From NCBI GenBank assembly GCA_964630785.1, contig CAZVZG010000001.1:186001-250000 (forward strand): a DNA stretch of 64,000 nucleotides, written 5' to 3'. This document shows, in pieces, positions 48,807 through 57,334 of this stretch. A program made the position numbers and the translations under genes. Every line of letters starts with the position of its first letter. Position 1 is the stretch's first letter. The notes under the pieces are model-generated. The model saw only the letters and a list, made by a program, of their open reading frames with translations, made no database searches and was not told where the DNA came from. The stretch is from JADLCX01 sp964630785 (GTDB lineage: Bacteria > Planctomycetota > Phycisphaerae > Phycisphaerales > UBA1924).

Positions 48807-50786
48807 ATGCCCCCCCTCCCCAAGCTCAAGATCGACGCGCTGGCCGAGCTGGCGAGGCAACTGCGGTTCGAGTCACCCGAGGCGGCCCGGCGTCAGTTGG
48901 AGCGGGCCGAGGCGCTCACGCTCGAAATCCTCGCCGAATGCGCTCGCCACGGAGCCGGCGACAAGCCCGCCGCCCGAACCTACCCGCTCGACTACATCGT
49001 CTTCCGTGTCACCGGCCTCCGTCCCGACACCCGCGCCGGCGAGAGCCACACACCGACCGTCCTCATCGGTGAGGCCCTGCTCGCCGATCTGCCCGCGCTG
49101 ATCGAGCGTCTCAGCGCCGCGGCCAGACTTCAACTGAGCGACCTCGAACCGCCCGGCGTGGGCACGAGCGGCCGGCGGGCCAGAACCGCGCGCGAGCGGG
49201 CGACGCGATCGAACACAAAGCCGATCGCGCCCGCCCTTCGCGGCCCGTGGCTCGACCTGAACGACCTTGCCCGCCGATGGTCCATCGGCACCAAGACCAT
49301 CGAGCGATCGCGCCGGCGGGGGCTGCTGTCACGGCGCGTGCGCACCGGCGGCGCGGGGCGGGGCGCGGCCGCACGCGAGAAGATCGTCTTCGCCGAGTCC
49401 GCCGTTCTCGCATTCGAGGCCGCCGGAGGTTGGAAACGCATGACGGCCGCCGGCGACCACACCCCGCGGGTCGCCGCCGCCCGGGCCCCGCGCCTCTCCG
49501 CCCGCGAGCGCGAGCGCATCGTCAACCGCGCGGCCCGATACCGCCGTCACTTCGGCTGGTCGCTCAACCGCTGCGCCCTGCGCATCGCCCGCTCCATCGA
49601 CCGCTCGCACGAATCGGTGCGCCGGGCCCTCCGCAGGCACGACGCCGCGTCGGCCACGCCGATCTTCGACGAGCGGCCGCCGCTTTCGGACCACGAGCGC
49701 GCCCTCGTCGAGCGCCACCGTCGCGCCGGCGGGTCGCCCGCAGAACTCGCCGAGCGCCTGTCGCGGTCGCGAGGCTCGATGCACCGCGTCGCGGCCGACC
49801 GGCGCGCCGAGCGCCTGCGCGTGCTTGCGCTCGACGGGCCGGCCGGGCCGCTGTTCCACCGGACCGACGCGGCCGACGTGTTGCTCGCGCCCGCGTCGGT
49901 GCGCCGCGGGCTCGGCTCGGCGGCCCCCGCGACCATCGGCGATTTCGTCGCCATCGGCGAGAGCATGAGCCCGCCCGCGCTCGCCGTCGAGAGCGCCCGG
50001 GCCGTCGCGTACGCCTTCCTCCGTTACCGCGCCCTCGCGGCGATCCGCGCGCTGCCGCGACACGGCGTCTCCGTCGCCGTGATCGACGCCATCGAAACCG
50101 ACCTGCGCTGGGCCAGCCGCGTGAAGGTCGAACTGGTGCGATCGCAACTGCCCACGGCCCTGCGATCCATCCGCGCCAGGCTCGGGGGGCGCGGGCCAGA
50201 CGCGATCTCACCCCGCGGCCCGGCCGGCGGCCCCGCGCTGATCGACGCCTGCATCGACGCGCTCGTGGAGGCCGTCGATCGTTTCGACCCGTTCAAGGCG
50301 ATCGCCGGCGGCGGTCGGCTGGCCGCGCCGGCGGCCATCGCCGTCAACCGAGCGCTCACGCGCTGGCTCCAAGCGGCGGAGTCGTCCGGTCGGGGGCTTG
50401 TGGGCGCCGGCACGGGCGATGGGAAGGGCGGGGGACTGGCCGCGCACAAGAGCGACACCGTTCCGATCGGCGACTGGACACTCCGCGTCGATCCCTGGCA
50501 GGCCTGGCTCGAACTGCCGGAGAGCCTGGCCCGCGTCGCGCGCGCTGTCGCTGCTGAGTCTGGCCCGGCGAAGGCAAAGGCCGCTCGTCGCGAGCACGAC
50601 GACCTTCGGCTCATCCGCGTGCGCGCCGGGTTCATGCCCGAGGGCGACCCACCCCGCACGCTGCAAGAGGCCGCCACGATCCTCGGCCTGACCGCGCAGG
50701 GCGTCGCCGCCCGAGAGCGCCGCATCATCGGGGCCGCAGTTTCGGCGGGACGCCCGCCCAAGCGTTCGGGGCGTGCACGTGGGTAG
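48807..50786 (+). CDS. diverged sigma-70-family factor with extra helix-turn-helix domains
   Basis: Protein of 659 aa. C-terminal half: a region 2-like segment (LVRSQLPTALRSIRARLGG at about 442, then ALIDACIDALVEAVDRFDPF) and a region 4-like helix-turn-helix (PRTLQEAATILGLTAQGVAA at about 615-640). N-terminal half: a MerR/excisionase-like HTH (LDLNDLARRWSIGTKTIERS, about 149-180), a second HTH (about 252-275) and a third (GGSPAELAERLSRSRGSMHR, about 308-332). The order resembles the long planctomycete sigma factors with HTH extensions, but key core-binding residues of region 2 are poorly kept. It could be a working alternative sigma or a decayed regulator. It overlaps GT9 by 14 bp. ATG 48807 was chosen over an earlier TTG inside mqnA. 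Confidence 0.65.
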   Translation: MPPLPKLKIDALAELARQLRFESPEAARRQLERAEALTLEILAECARHGAGDKPAARTYPLDYIVFRVTGLRPDTRAGESHTPTVLIGEALLADLPALIERLSAAARLQLSDLEPPGVGTSGRRARTARERATRSNTKPIAPALRGPWLDLNDLARRWSIGTKTIERSRRRGLLSRRVRTGGAGRGAAAREKIVFAESAVLAFEAAGGWKRMTAAGDHTPRVAAARAPRLSARERERIVNRAARYRRHFGWSLNRCALRIARSIDRSHESVRRALRRHDAASATPIFDERPPLSDHERALVERHRRAGGSPAELAERLSRSRGSMHRVAADRRAERLRVLALDGPAGPLFHRTDAADVLLAPASVRRGLGSAAPATIGDFVAIGESMSPPALAVESARAVAYAFLRYRALAAIRALPRHGVSVAVIDAIETDLRWASRVKVELVRSQLPTALRSIRARLGGRGPDAISPRGPAGGPALIDACIDALVEAVDRFDPFKAIAGGGRLAAPAAIAVNRALTRWLQAAESSGRGLVGAGTGDGKGGGLAAHKSDTVPIGDWTLRVDPWQAWLELPESLARVARAVAAESGPAKAKAARREHDDLRLIRVRAGFMPEGDPPRTLQEAATILGLTAQGVAARERRIIGAAVSAGRPPKRSGRARG

Positions 50787-51732
50787 CGATGCCGCGCCCA
50801 TCGCGATGGTTTTCCACGCCGGCGCGCTCGGCGATTTCGTGCTCACGTGGCCGCTCCTCCGTGCGCTCCGGGCGCCGGGGCCGGCGCCGATCGTCGTCGC
50901 GGCCGACGGGCAGGCGGCCCTTGCCCGCCGATGTCTCGGCATCCGCGCCATCTCGGCCGAACGCCGCGAGGTCACCGCGCTGTGGCGCGAGCAAACCGAC
51001 GCCGCGGAACTGGCCGGCGCGTGGGATCGCCTGCTGCTCGTACAGCCGCCCGCGGGCAGCATCACAACGCGAAGCGTGGCCCTGGTGGTCACGTTCACCG
51101 CCGACGATCGCACCGCCGCCGGGCGCTGCTGGCTCGCCGCGGCGCGGCACGCGTTTCCGAACGCCGAGGTGCTCGCGCTCGGCCCGCCGGGAACGCCCGC
51201 GCGTGCCGGCGCGTGGAGCCGCTTCGATGCCGCCCGTGCCGGCGCGGCCGTGGCTCGTGTCAACGCCGGTGGCCCTGTCGTCCTGCACGTCGGCGCCGGC
51301 TCCGAGGAGAAGCGCTGGCCGCTGGAGCGTTGGGTTGCGGTCGCCCACGCGCTGCGAGGTGACGGACGCGACGTTGGCCTCCTCGCCGGAGAGGTCGAAC
51401 GCGAGCGGATGAGCGCGGGCGAGCGGGCTTCATTCGAGCAAGCCGGCGGGCGCACGCTCGACACCCTCACCGAACTCGCCGACGTGCTCGAACCCTGCGG
51501 AGCGTTCATCGGCGCCGACACCGGCCCGACCCACCTCGCGGCCCAGCTCGGCCTGCCCACGCTCACCCTCTTCGGCCCGACCGATCCGCGCCTGTGGGCC
51601 CCCATTGGCCCGCGCGTGCGAGTGCTCGCACCCGCGTCGGCGTGCCCCATGACCTGGATCAATGCCGAGATGGTGCGACTGAGTCTCAACAACCTGCTCA
51701 CCCCACCCGATGGCGCCCAAGAACATAAATAA
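50773..51732 (+). CDS. glycosyltransferase family 9 (heptosyltransferase-like)
   Basis: Protein of 319 aa. ADP-heptose:LPS heptosyltransferase family: MVFHAGALGDFVLTWPLLRA at the start, VVLHVGAGSEEKRWPLERW and FIGADTGPTHLAAQLGLPTL then TLFGPTDPRLWAPIG, the hallmark phosphate-binding region. It probably adds a sugar to lipopolysaccharide, consistent with lpxC in this window. The GTG at 50773 lies inside the end of the sigma-like gene, so the two are co-translated. Confidence 0.88.
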   Translation: MHVGSDAAPIAMVFHAGALGDFVLTWPLLRALRAPGPAPIVVAADGQAALARRCLGIRAISAERREVTALWREQTDAAELAGAWDRLLLVQPPAGSITTRSVALVVTFTADDRTAAGRCWLAAARHAFPNAEVLALGPPGTPARAGAWSRFDAARAGAAVARVNAGGPVVLHVGAGSEEKRWPLERWVAVAHALRGDGRDVGLLAGEVERERMSAGERASFEQAGGRTLDTLTELADVLEPCGAFIGADTGPTHLAAQLGLPTLTLFGPTDPRLWAPIGPRVRVLAPASACPMTWINAEMVRLSLNNLLTPPDGAQEHK

Positions 51733-51753
51733 CAAAAATCTGCAATCTTCCAC

Positions 51754-51781
51754 TTGACTGGCTCGTTCGGCGCTGTAATGT
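51754..51781 (+). promoter_or_regulatory. sigma-70-type promoter
   Basis: TTGACT (51754-51759), 16-bp spacer, TAATGT (51776-51781), in an AT-rich patch after the GT9 gene. It is one of the best promoter matches in the window. It precedes a unit of about 250 nt that ends at a perfect terminator and contains no known gene. Confidence 0.55.
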
Positions 51782-51787
51782 CTCCAC

Positions 51788-52075
51788 CACGCGCGGGCCC
51801 GTGCCCGCGCAACCCGTCCGACCTGTGTCTGTTTATCGAGGTTCTCCCTTTGCCGTACGCTCACTCGACATCCTCGCAGCAGCCCGCCGCTCTCGCGGCC
51901 GCTGGGTGCGCGATGCCGTGCGATCTGGACGGCACCGCGGCCCTCTCGGCCCTGAAAACCGGCCAAGAGTCCGGCGAGTTCGGCCGTACCGACAACCGAA
52001 CCATACCTCTGAGGTAAGCGTTCGTTCCATCACGGAACCATCGCAGCCCCGGAGGTCCGAACCTCCGGGGCTGCT
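51788..52075 (+). other. candidate small RNA or small ORF between promoter and terminator
   Basis: Transcript predicted from the promoter at 51754 to the terminator at 52043. No known RNA family motif is seen (not tmRNA, RNase P, SRP or an obvious 6S). A frame ATG 51779-TAA 52017 would give 79 aa (MSPPRAGPCPRNPSDLCLFI, then IEVLPLPY...), without a ribosome binding site and starting inside the -10 box, so it is doubtful. A small hairpin GTTCC-ATCAC-GGAAC precedes the terminator. The region could be a regulatory RNA. Confidence 0.35.
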
Positions 52076-52085
52076 CTCGTTTCCA
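52043..52085 (+). terminator. intrinsic terminator, 14-bp perfect stem
   Basis: GCAGCCCCGGAGGT (52043-52056), loop CCGA, ACCTCCGGGGCTGC (52061-52074), then TCTCGTTTCC. This is the strongest intrinsic terminator in the window. It ends the unit begun at 51754 and lies 168 bp before the tRNA. Confidence 0.8.
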
Positions 52086-52242
52086 CTCGATTCTTTCCAT
52101 GCACCGCAAGGAGTGCCGCGATGTCTCCATGTTCTTAGTGTTTCTTGCTTCCTGTTCACCGCTTGGCTGCCGGCGCGGCTGGAGCCCATACCGGGTCCTC
52201 TTCGCCCGTTCCGACGACAGCATCGAGCGGTGGTGAATGGGT

Positions 52243-52317
52243 CGGCGAATAGCTCAACTGGTAGAGCACCGAACTGATAATTCGGCTGTCGCGGGTTCGA
52301 CTCCCGCTTCGTCACCA
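52243..52317 (+). tRNA. tRNA-Ile (anticodon GAT), odd acceptor stem
   Basis: A cloverleaf is visible: D-arm GCTC-AACTGGTA-GAGC, anticodon arm CCGAA-CTGATAA-TTCGG with GAT at 52276-52278, variable loop CTGTC, T-arm GCGGG-TTCGACT-CCCGC. CCA is encoded at 52315-52317. The acceptor pairs GGCGAA with TTCGTC (one G-U), only six pairs if the encoded CCA is used. A seventh would be C-A at 52243/52314, with CCA shifted by one base. The tRNA is therefore likely but its acceptor is irregular. Confidence 0.7.
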
Positions 52318-52360
52318 CTGGCAGAGCCGAAAGGCTCGGGGTTCGACTCCCCTCTGGCCC
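52318..52360 (+). pseudogene. 3' fragment of a class II tRNA
   Basis: Directly after the CCA of tRNA-Ile comes a variable-arm hairpin GAGCC-GAAA-GGCTC followed by a T-arm GGGG-TTCGACT-CCCC and TCTGGCCC. This is the 3' end of a long-variable-arm tRNA (Ser or Leu type) with no 5' half. It may be a decayed gene or the scar of integration into a tRNA. Confidence 0.5.
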
Positions 52361-52838
52361 GGATATAGGGCGTGAAGTGGGTCGATGGCCCTGTCCGGCC
52401 GCGCGGCCGGTCGCGTGAGGCAAACCGAGCGCCACGGCGGGCAACCGCCCGGGCGCAAGGCGAGCCGATCGCGGCGACGCGGCCGCGGCCTGAGCCCGCG
52501 CACCACGCGGGCGCCGATGGCGCATCCCGCGCCGCCGATGGTCGGGCAAGCACCGGTGTGGAGCCGGCCTCGTCCGCCCCGACGCGGCGACGGGCACGCC
52601 GGGCGCGCCCGCGAAAGGCGCGGGCCCGCCGCGGGCGCGGGCTCAAGCGCGGTCGGGCTGGTTGTCGGCCCGCATTGATGGTTTCCGCCGCCTCGGTCGA
52701 GGCGGCTTGTCGATCGCCCGCTTCAACGCGAAGCGGGCTCCGGAAAGGTCGCGTCGGATCGGGCCGCGTAACGCCCGCTCGGCGCGCCCTTCCCCCGGCC
52801 CCCTCCCTCCGGGAGGGGGAGTGAAAGGCAGGTGTTTC
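52361..52838. other. gene-free GC-rich stretch with hairpins
   Basis: About 480 bp with no frame that looks coding. It contains the palindrome CCGGCCGCGCGGCCGG near 52396, a perfect GCCGCCTCGGTCGAGGCGGC, and CCCGCTTCAACGCGAAGCGG just before the next gene, then a CCCTCC/GGGAGGGGG hairpin. The structures look like repeats or RNA leader hairpins. I cannot assign a function. Confidence 0.4.
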
Positions 52839-54014
52839 ATGGCTCTGAGTGTCCGAATCCGTAAGTTCGAGCGCGGCCTGCGGTTCCGCCACGGCGACTT
52901 CGCCGGTCTGGTCATGCCCGGCCGGCGCTGGCTGTGGAGCCGGCTGTTCACGCAGCGGCGCGACAGCATCGCCGTCGTCAACACGCTCGTGCCGCAACTG
53001 GAAGTGCCCATGCTCGACGTGATCGTGCGCCACCCCTCGATGGCCGAGGCCGTCGAGGTCGTGGACCTCACCGAGTCGCAGCGCGCCCTGGTCTGGGTCG
53101 ACGGCCGTTTGTTCGGCCTGTTCGGCCCCGGCAAGTACGCGTTCTGGAAGCAGCCGCGTCGGCTCGAGGTCGAGGTGTTCGACGTGAGCACGCTGCGCTT
53201 CGAGCACCCGTTCATCGAGGCGGTCATGGCTCACCCGGACGCGCCCAAGCACCTCCAGGAGATCGAGGTGGCGGCCGACCACGACGTGCTGCTGTTCCGC
53301 AACGGCGTGCTTGTGGGCAAGATGACGCCCGGCAAGCACGTGTTCTGGAAGGGCGCGGGCCGCCTGCTCGTCAAGGCGATCGACCGGCGCGAGCAGACCG
53401 CCGACGTCGCCGGCCAGGAGATCATGACGGCGGACAAGGTCACGCTCCGCGTGAATCTCGTCGTCACCTGGCAGGTGATCGACGCGGTCAAGTCGGCGAC
53501 CGTCGTGGCCGACGCGGCCCAGTCGCTCTACCGCGAGGCGCAGCTCGCGCTGCGCGCCGCGGTCGGCACCCGCACGCTCGACCAGCTCCTGGCCGACAAG
53601 GAGTCGATCGGCGGCGAGGTGCGCAGCTCGCTGATGGCTCGCGCCGACGAGTTCGGCGTCAGCGTCCGCAGCGTCGGCCTGCGCGACATCATCCTCCCGG
53701 GCGAGATGAAGACCATCCTCAACCGGGTCATCGAGGCGGAGAAGCAGGCTCAGGCCGACCTGATCCGCCGTCGAGAGGAGACCGCCGCGGCCCGCAGCCA
53801 GGCCAACACCGCCCGGCTGCTGGCCGAGAACCCCACGCTGGCCCGCATGAAGGAGCTGGAGCTCCTTCAGAGCGTGCTCGCGGGCACGAAGGCGACCTTT
53901 GTGTTCGCGAGCGGTCAGGGCAAGGAATCGGGCGACCTGCTCCAGCAGTTGCGCTCGCTGATCGCCCGCGAGGATGGGCCCGACTCCCCGTCAAGGGGAG
54001 AGTCAGGGGGCTGA
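52839..54014 (+). CDS. slipin/SPFH (band 7) domain protein
   Basis: Protein of 391 aa. The N-terminal half has three copies of a beta-hairpin of type R/FxxGxxxGxxxPGxxxFW (residues about 12-33, 83-104 and 149-171). The SPFH core follows: EIMTADKVTLRVNLVVTWQV, SVRSVGLRDIILPGEMKTIL, then a helical part RVIEAEKQAQADLIRRREET AAARSQANT-type, as in stomatin-like slipins. Slipins form membrane-associated rings and often regulate proteases; no NfeD or protease gene is next to it, and no hydrophobic membrane anchor is seen. ATG 52839 is the start of the conserved part. Confidence 0.82.
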   Translation: MALSVRIRKFERGLRFRHGDFAGLVMPGRRWLWSRLFTQRRDSIAVVNTLVPQLEVPMLDVIVRHPSMAEAVEVVDLTESQRALVWVDGRLFGLFGPGKYAFWKQPRRLEVEVFDVSTLRFEHPFIEAVMAHPDAPKHLQEIEVAADHDVLLFRNGVLVGKMTPGKHVFWKGAGRLLVKAIDRREQTADVAGQEIMTADKVTLRVNLVVTWQVIDAVKSATVVADAAQSLYREAQLALRAAVGTRTLDQLLADKESIGGEVRSSLMARADEFGVSVRSVGLRDIILPGEMKTILNRVIEAEKQAQADLIRRREETAAARSQANTARLLAENPTLARMKELELLQSVLAGTKATFVFASGQGKESGDLLQQLRSLIAREDGPDSPSRGESGG

Positions 54015-54156
54015 TCGTTCCCGCACGGGATGAGTCCTCGCTCGCGTCAGGGGCGTCCGCGTCCGGCCGACCACGGCCGGCGCGGGCGCCCCTTTGGCTG
54101 CGCGCGGGGCCTCTTCGCAGGCCAATCAACACCGCCTCTCCCCGTTACGATCCCAC

Positions 54157-55848
54157 ATGCCCGAGATCGCCTCCGTTGAGCTCAAAGTCGGCCTCGAGGT
54201 CCATGTGGAGCTCGCGACGCGCACCAAGATGTTCAGCCGTGCGCCCAACCCCGCTGCGCCCGAGCAGGACCGCTCCGCCGGCGCGCCCGCGCCCAACACG
54301 CTCATCGATCCGGTCGTCCTCGGCCTGCCCGGCGCGCTGCCGGTGATGAACAAGGCCGCGGTCGAACTGAGCATGATGGTCGGCATGGCCCTGGGCTGCT
54401 CGGTCGCGCCGCTGAGCAAATGGGACCGCAAGAGCTACTTCTACCCCGACCTGCCCAAGAACTACCAGATCAGCCAGTTCCAGCTCCCGCTCTGCTTCGA
54501 CGGCAGCGTCGAGCTGCCCGTGATCGGAGACGACGGTCAGATCGACTGGGACCGGACGATCGCCGAGGAGACCGTCGGCAAGCGCATCGGCATCGTTCGC
54601 GCCCACCTCGAAGAGGACGCCGGCAAGCTCATCCACGAGGGCGCGGGTGCGGAGGAACGCTCGCTCGTCGATTGGAACCGCGCCGGCACGCCCCTGCTCG
54701 AGATCGTCACCCTGCCCGACTTCACCTCGGCCGATCAGACCGTCGTCTTCGCCCGGATGCTCCGCAACATCTGCCGATTCCTCGGCGCCAGCGAGGGCGT
54801 CATGCAACGCGGCCACATGCGCTTCGAGCCCAACATCAACTGCATCCTCACGCTCGACGACGGGCGCACGCTCGCCACGCCCATCGTTGAGGTCAAGAAC
54901 CTCAACAGCTTCAAGTCCCTCCGCGGCGCGATCGAGCACGAGCTCCGCGAGCAGCCCGGGCGATGGAAGCGCGACGGCCTCGTCCACGGCCCCGGCGCCA
55001 AGTCCACCCGCGGCTGGGACGACGCACGACAGGCCACCTTCCCTCAGCGCGGCAAGGAAGACGCCCACGACTACCGCTATTTCCCCGACCCCGACCTCGT
55101 GCCCGTCGCCGTCGATGAGCCCTGGCGCGAGCGCGTCCGCGCACGCGTCACCGAGCTCCCCCTCGCACGCACGCGCCGCTACATCCGCGACTACGGCCTC
55201 TCGCCCAAGGAGGCCGCGGCCATCACCGACGAGCGCGACGTGTGTCGTCTGTATGAGGAGACCGTCCGCCTCGCCACCGACGCCGGGCTCGAAACCACCA
55301 ACGCCGCACGCAAGGCCGCCAACGCCATCCTCCAGAGCGGGGCCAAGCGCGCCAACGAACGCGGCGCGGCCGCCGCCCGCGCCGCGCGTGAATCCGGGCG
55401 CACGCCGTCGCCCCCCGAGCCCGTGCTCGTGAGCGATCTGGGCATCACCGCGAGCCAGATCGCCGGCATCATCAAGCTGCGCGAGGACGGCGCGATCGGC
55501 TCCAACGCCGCCGACGAGCTCTTCGGCATCCTCTGCTCACCCTTCGAGGTCCACACCGGCCCGGCCGCCGTCGAGGTGGACGACGGCGTGCGGCACGAGC
55601 CCGCCGGCGCCGACCCCGCCGAGGTCGCCGCCCGCCGCGGCATGATCACCGTGCGCGACGCGGGCGCCATCGCCAAGTGGTGTGAACAGGCCATCGCCGA
55701 AAACGTCAAGTCCGCCGACGACGTCCGGGCCGGCAAGCTCCAGGCCCTCGGCCGCCTTGTGGGCGCGGCCATGAAGAACTCCGCCGGCCAGGGCGACGCT
55801 CAGACCATCCGCAAGACGCTGCTGGAGATGCTCGGCGCGAGCGAGTGA
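54157..55848 (+). CDS. gatB: aspartyl/glutamyl-tRNA(Asn/Gln) amidotransferase subunit B
   Basis: Kinase/transamidase-coupling subunit of GatCAB, which makes Gln-tRNA(Gln) or Asn-tRNA(Asn) from mischarged tRNA. Motifs: KVGLEVHVELATRTKMFS, WDRKSYFYPDLPKNYQISQF, HLEEDAGKLIHEG and DWNRAGTPLLEIVTLPDF, later RGKEDAHDYRYFPDPDLVP. The C-terminal YqeY-type helical tail is split by a polar insert of about 60 residues (roughly 400-460), so it is 563 aa instead of about 480. gatA and gatC are not adjacent. ATG 54157 precedes the conserved start. Confidence 0.95.
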   Translation: MPEIASVELKVGLEVHVELATRTKMFSRAPNPAAPEQDRSAGAPAPNTLIDPVVLGLPGALPVMNKAAVELSMMVGMALGCSVAPLSKWDRKSYFYPDLPKNYQISQFQLPLCFDGSVELPVIGDDGQIDWDRTIAEETVGKRIGIVRAHLEEDAGKLIHEGAGAEERSLVDWNRAGTPLLEIVTLPDFTSADQTVVFARMLRNICRFLGASEGVMQRGHMRFEPNINCILTLDDGRTLATPIVEVKNLNSFKSLRGAIEHELREQPGRWKRDGLVHGPGAKSTRGWDDARQATFPQRGKEDAHDYRYFPDPDLVPVAVDEPWRERVRARVTELPLARTRRYIRDYGLSPKEAAAITDERDVCRLYEETVRLATDAGLETTNAARKAANAILQSGAKRANERGAAAARAARESGRTPSPPEPVLVSDLGITASQIAGIIKLREDGAIGSNAADELFGILCSPFEVHTGPAAVEVDDGVRHEPAGADPAEVAARRGMITVRDAGAIAKWCEQAIAENVKSADDVRAGKLQALGRLVGAAMKNSAGQGDAQTIRKTLLEMLGASE

Positions 55849-55923
55849 CTCGCGTCCGTGCCCTCCACCCCGTGTGTGACCGCGCCAGGTCGGAAACACC
55901 AGAACAAACCCAAACAAATAAAC

Positions 55924-55967
55924 CAACAAATGGTCGAAATTCAAGCAACAAATGGTTGATTTTCAAC
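55924..55967 (+). promoter_or_regulatory. two 22-bp direct repeats in an AT-rich island
   Basis: CAACAAATGGTCGAAATTCA AG and CAACAAATGGTTGATTTTCA AC (55924- and 55946-) match at 18 of 22 positions and are exactly 22 bp apart, two helical turns. The second contains the hairpin GGTTGATTTTCAACC. This is the most AT-rich stretch nearby and lies 27 bp before the AAA/DUF4143 gene, which suggests an operator or promoter. Confidence 0.5.
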
Positions 55968-55993
55968 CAGCCACTGATCGAAAATGCACCACT

Positions 55994-57307
55994 ATGCACC
56001 GCCGCGTCGCTCAATCCGAGCTCCGTGCCGCGCTGGCCGACACGCCGGTGGTACTCATCCACGGCGCCCGTCAGACCGGCAAGTCCACCCTCGCCAAGGC
56101 CTTCGCCGACGAACCGCCCGGGCGGGCCTACCTCACGCTCGACGACGCCGTCGTCCTGGCCGCCGCCAAGCACGACCCCGACGGGTTCATCGCCGGCCTT
56201 CGCGGCCCGGTGGTCATCGACGAGGTGCAGCGCGTCCCGTCGCTCCTGCGGGCGATCAAGGCGTCCGTCGATCGCGATCGCACGCCCGGACGGTTCCTGC
56301 TCACCGGTTCGGCGAACGTGCTGCTCCTGCCGCGGCTGGCCGAGTCGCTCGCCGGGCGGATCGAGATCATCACGCTCTGGCCGCTCTCGCAGGGTGAGAT
56401 CGCCGACGCGCCCGCGGGCTTCGTGGACGCGATTTTCAACGGTGCTCCCGCGCCCGCCCCGCCCGCCCCGACCACCGCCGCGCACGGGCGCGAGCCATCG
56501 ATGCTGGACGACCTGCTTGATCGCGTTCTCCGCGGCGGATTCCCGGAGCCCGTCGCCCGCCCCTCGGCCGATCGACGCGCCGCCTGGTTCCGGTCCTACC
56601 TCACCACGATCCTCGAACGTGACGTGCGCGACATGGCGAACATCGCCGACCTCGCCGACCTGCCCCGCCTGCTCGCGCTCGTCGCCTCGCGCGCCGGCGG
56701 CCTGCTCAACTACAGCGACCTCTCCCGCGGCCTCTCGATGCCGGTTTCCACGCTCAAGCGCTACTTCGCGCTGCTCGAAGCCACGTTCCTCGTTCAGACC
56801 ATGCCCGCGTGGACGACCAACCTCGGACTGCGCCTCACCAAATCCCCCAAAGTGCACCTCATCGACACCGGTCTGGCGTGCGAGCTACTCGGGGCCGATC
56901 GCGACCGCTTCGCCGCGGACGACCGCCTGCGTGGCGCAATGATCGAGAACTTCGTCTTCATGGAGATTGTGAAGCAGGCAGCGTGCGCGGCCGCTCGCCC
57001 TCGCATCCTGCACTTCCGCACCGTTTCGGGGCGGGAGGTGGACATCGTCCTCGAAACGGCCGCGGGCAAGGTCGTCGGCGTCGAGGTCAAGGCCACCGCC
57101 TCGCCATCGGGCGCGGACCTCGCCGGCCTTAGCGCGCTGGCCGAAGCGGCCGGCGACCGATTCGTCCGCGGCCTAGTGCTCTACCCCGGCTCACAGACGA
57201 TCCCGTTCGGCGACCGCTTCTCCGCTGTCCCCATCTCAAGCCTCTGGACCCCGTCGTCCCCTCCCGCCCCGCCCCCACACTTGCCCCGTCCCCGGCGGGG
57301 CAAGTGA
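55994..57307 (+). CDS. AAA ATPase with DUF4143 (AAA_14/DUF4143 family)
   Basis: Protein of 437 aa. Walker A GARQTGKSTLAKA (residues about 24-36), Walker B PVVIDEVQRV, sensor FLLTGSANVLLL. The second half has the DUF4143 pattern: RSYLTTILERDVRDMANIA, GLLNYSDLSRGLSMPVSTLK RYF, KVHLIDTGLAC, MIENFVFMEIVK and a nuclease-like FRTVSGREVDIVLE. Such proteins are common, patchily distributed and often near toxin-antitoxin or mobile genes; function is not established. It stands alone behind AT-rich direct repeats, which suggests self-regulation or acquisition. ATG 55994 was chosen; an ATG at 55952 lies inside the repeats. Confidence 0.85.
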   Translation: MHRRVAQSELRAALADTPVVLIHGARQTGKSTLAKAFADEPPGRAYLTLDDAVVLAAAKHDPDGFIAGLRGPVVIDEVQRVPSLLRAIKASVDRDRTPGRFLLTGSANVLLLPRLAESLAGRIEIITLWPLSQGEIADAPAGFVDAIFNGAPAPAPPAPTTAAHGREPSMLDDLLDRVLRGGFPEPVARPSADRRAAWFRSYLTTILERDVRDMANIADLADLPRLLALVASRAGGLLNYSDLSRGLSMPVSTLKRYFALLEATFLVQTMPAWTTNLGLRLTKSPKVHLIDTGLACELLGADRDRFAADDRLRGAMIENFVFMEIVKQAACAAARPRILHFRTVSGREVDIVLETAAGKVVGVEVKATASPSGADLAGLSALAEAAGDRFVRGLVLYPGSQTIPFGDRFSAVPISSLWTPSSPPAPPPHLPRPRRGK

Positions 57308-57334
57308 CCTGAAGCTTGGCTTCCAACTCCTCTG

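Noticed and set aside
51833..52597. Minus-strand frame with peptides such as GPEGSRTPSLSAL
   Set aside because: This is the antisense translation of tRNA T-arms, a frequent false protein.
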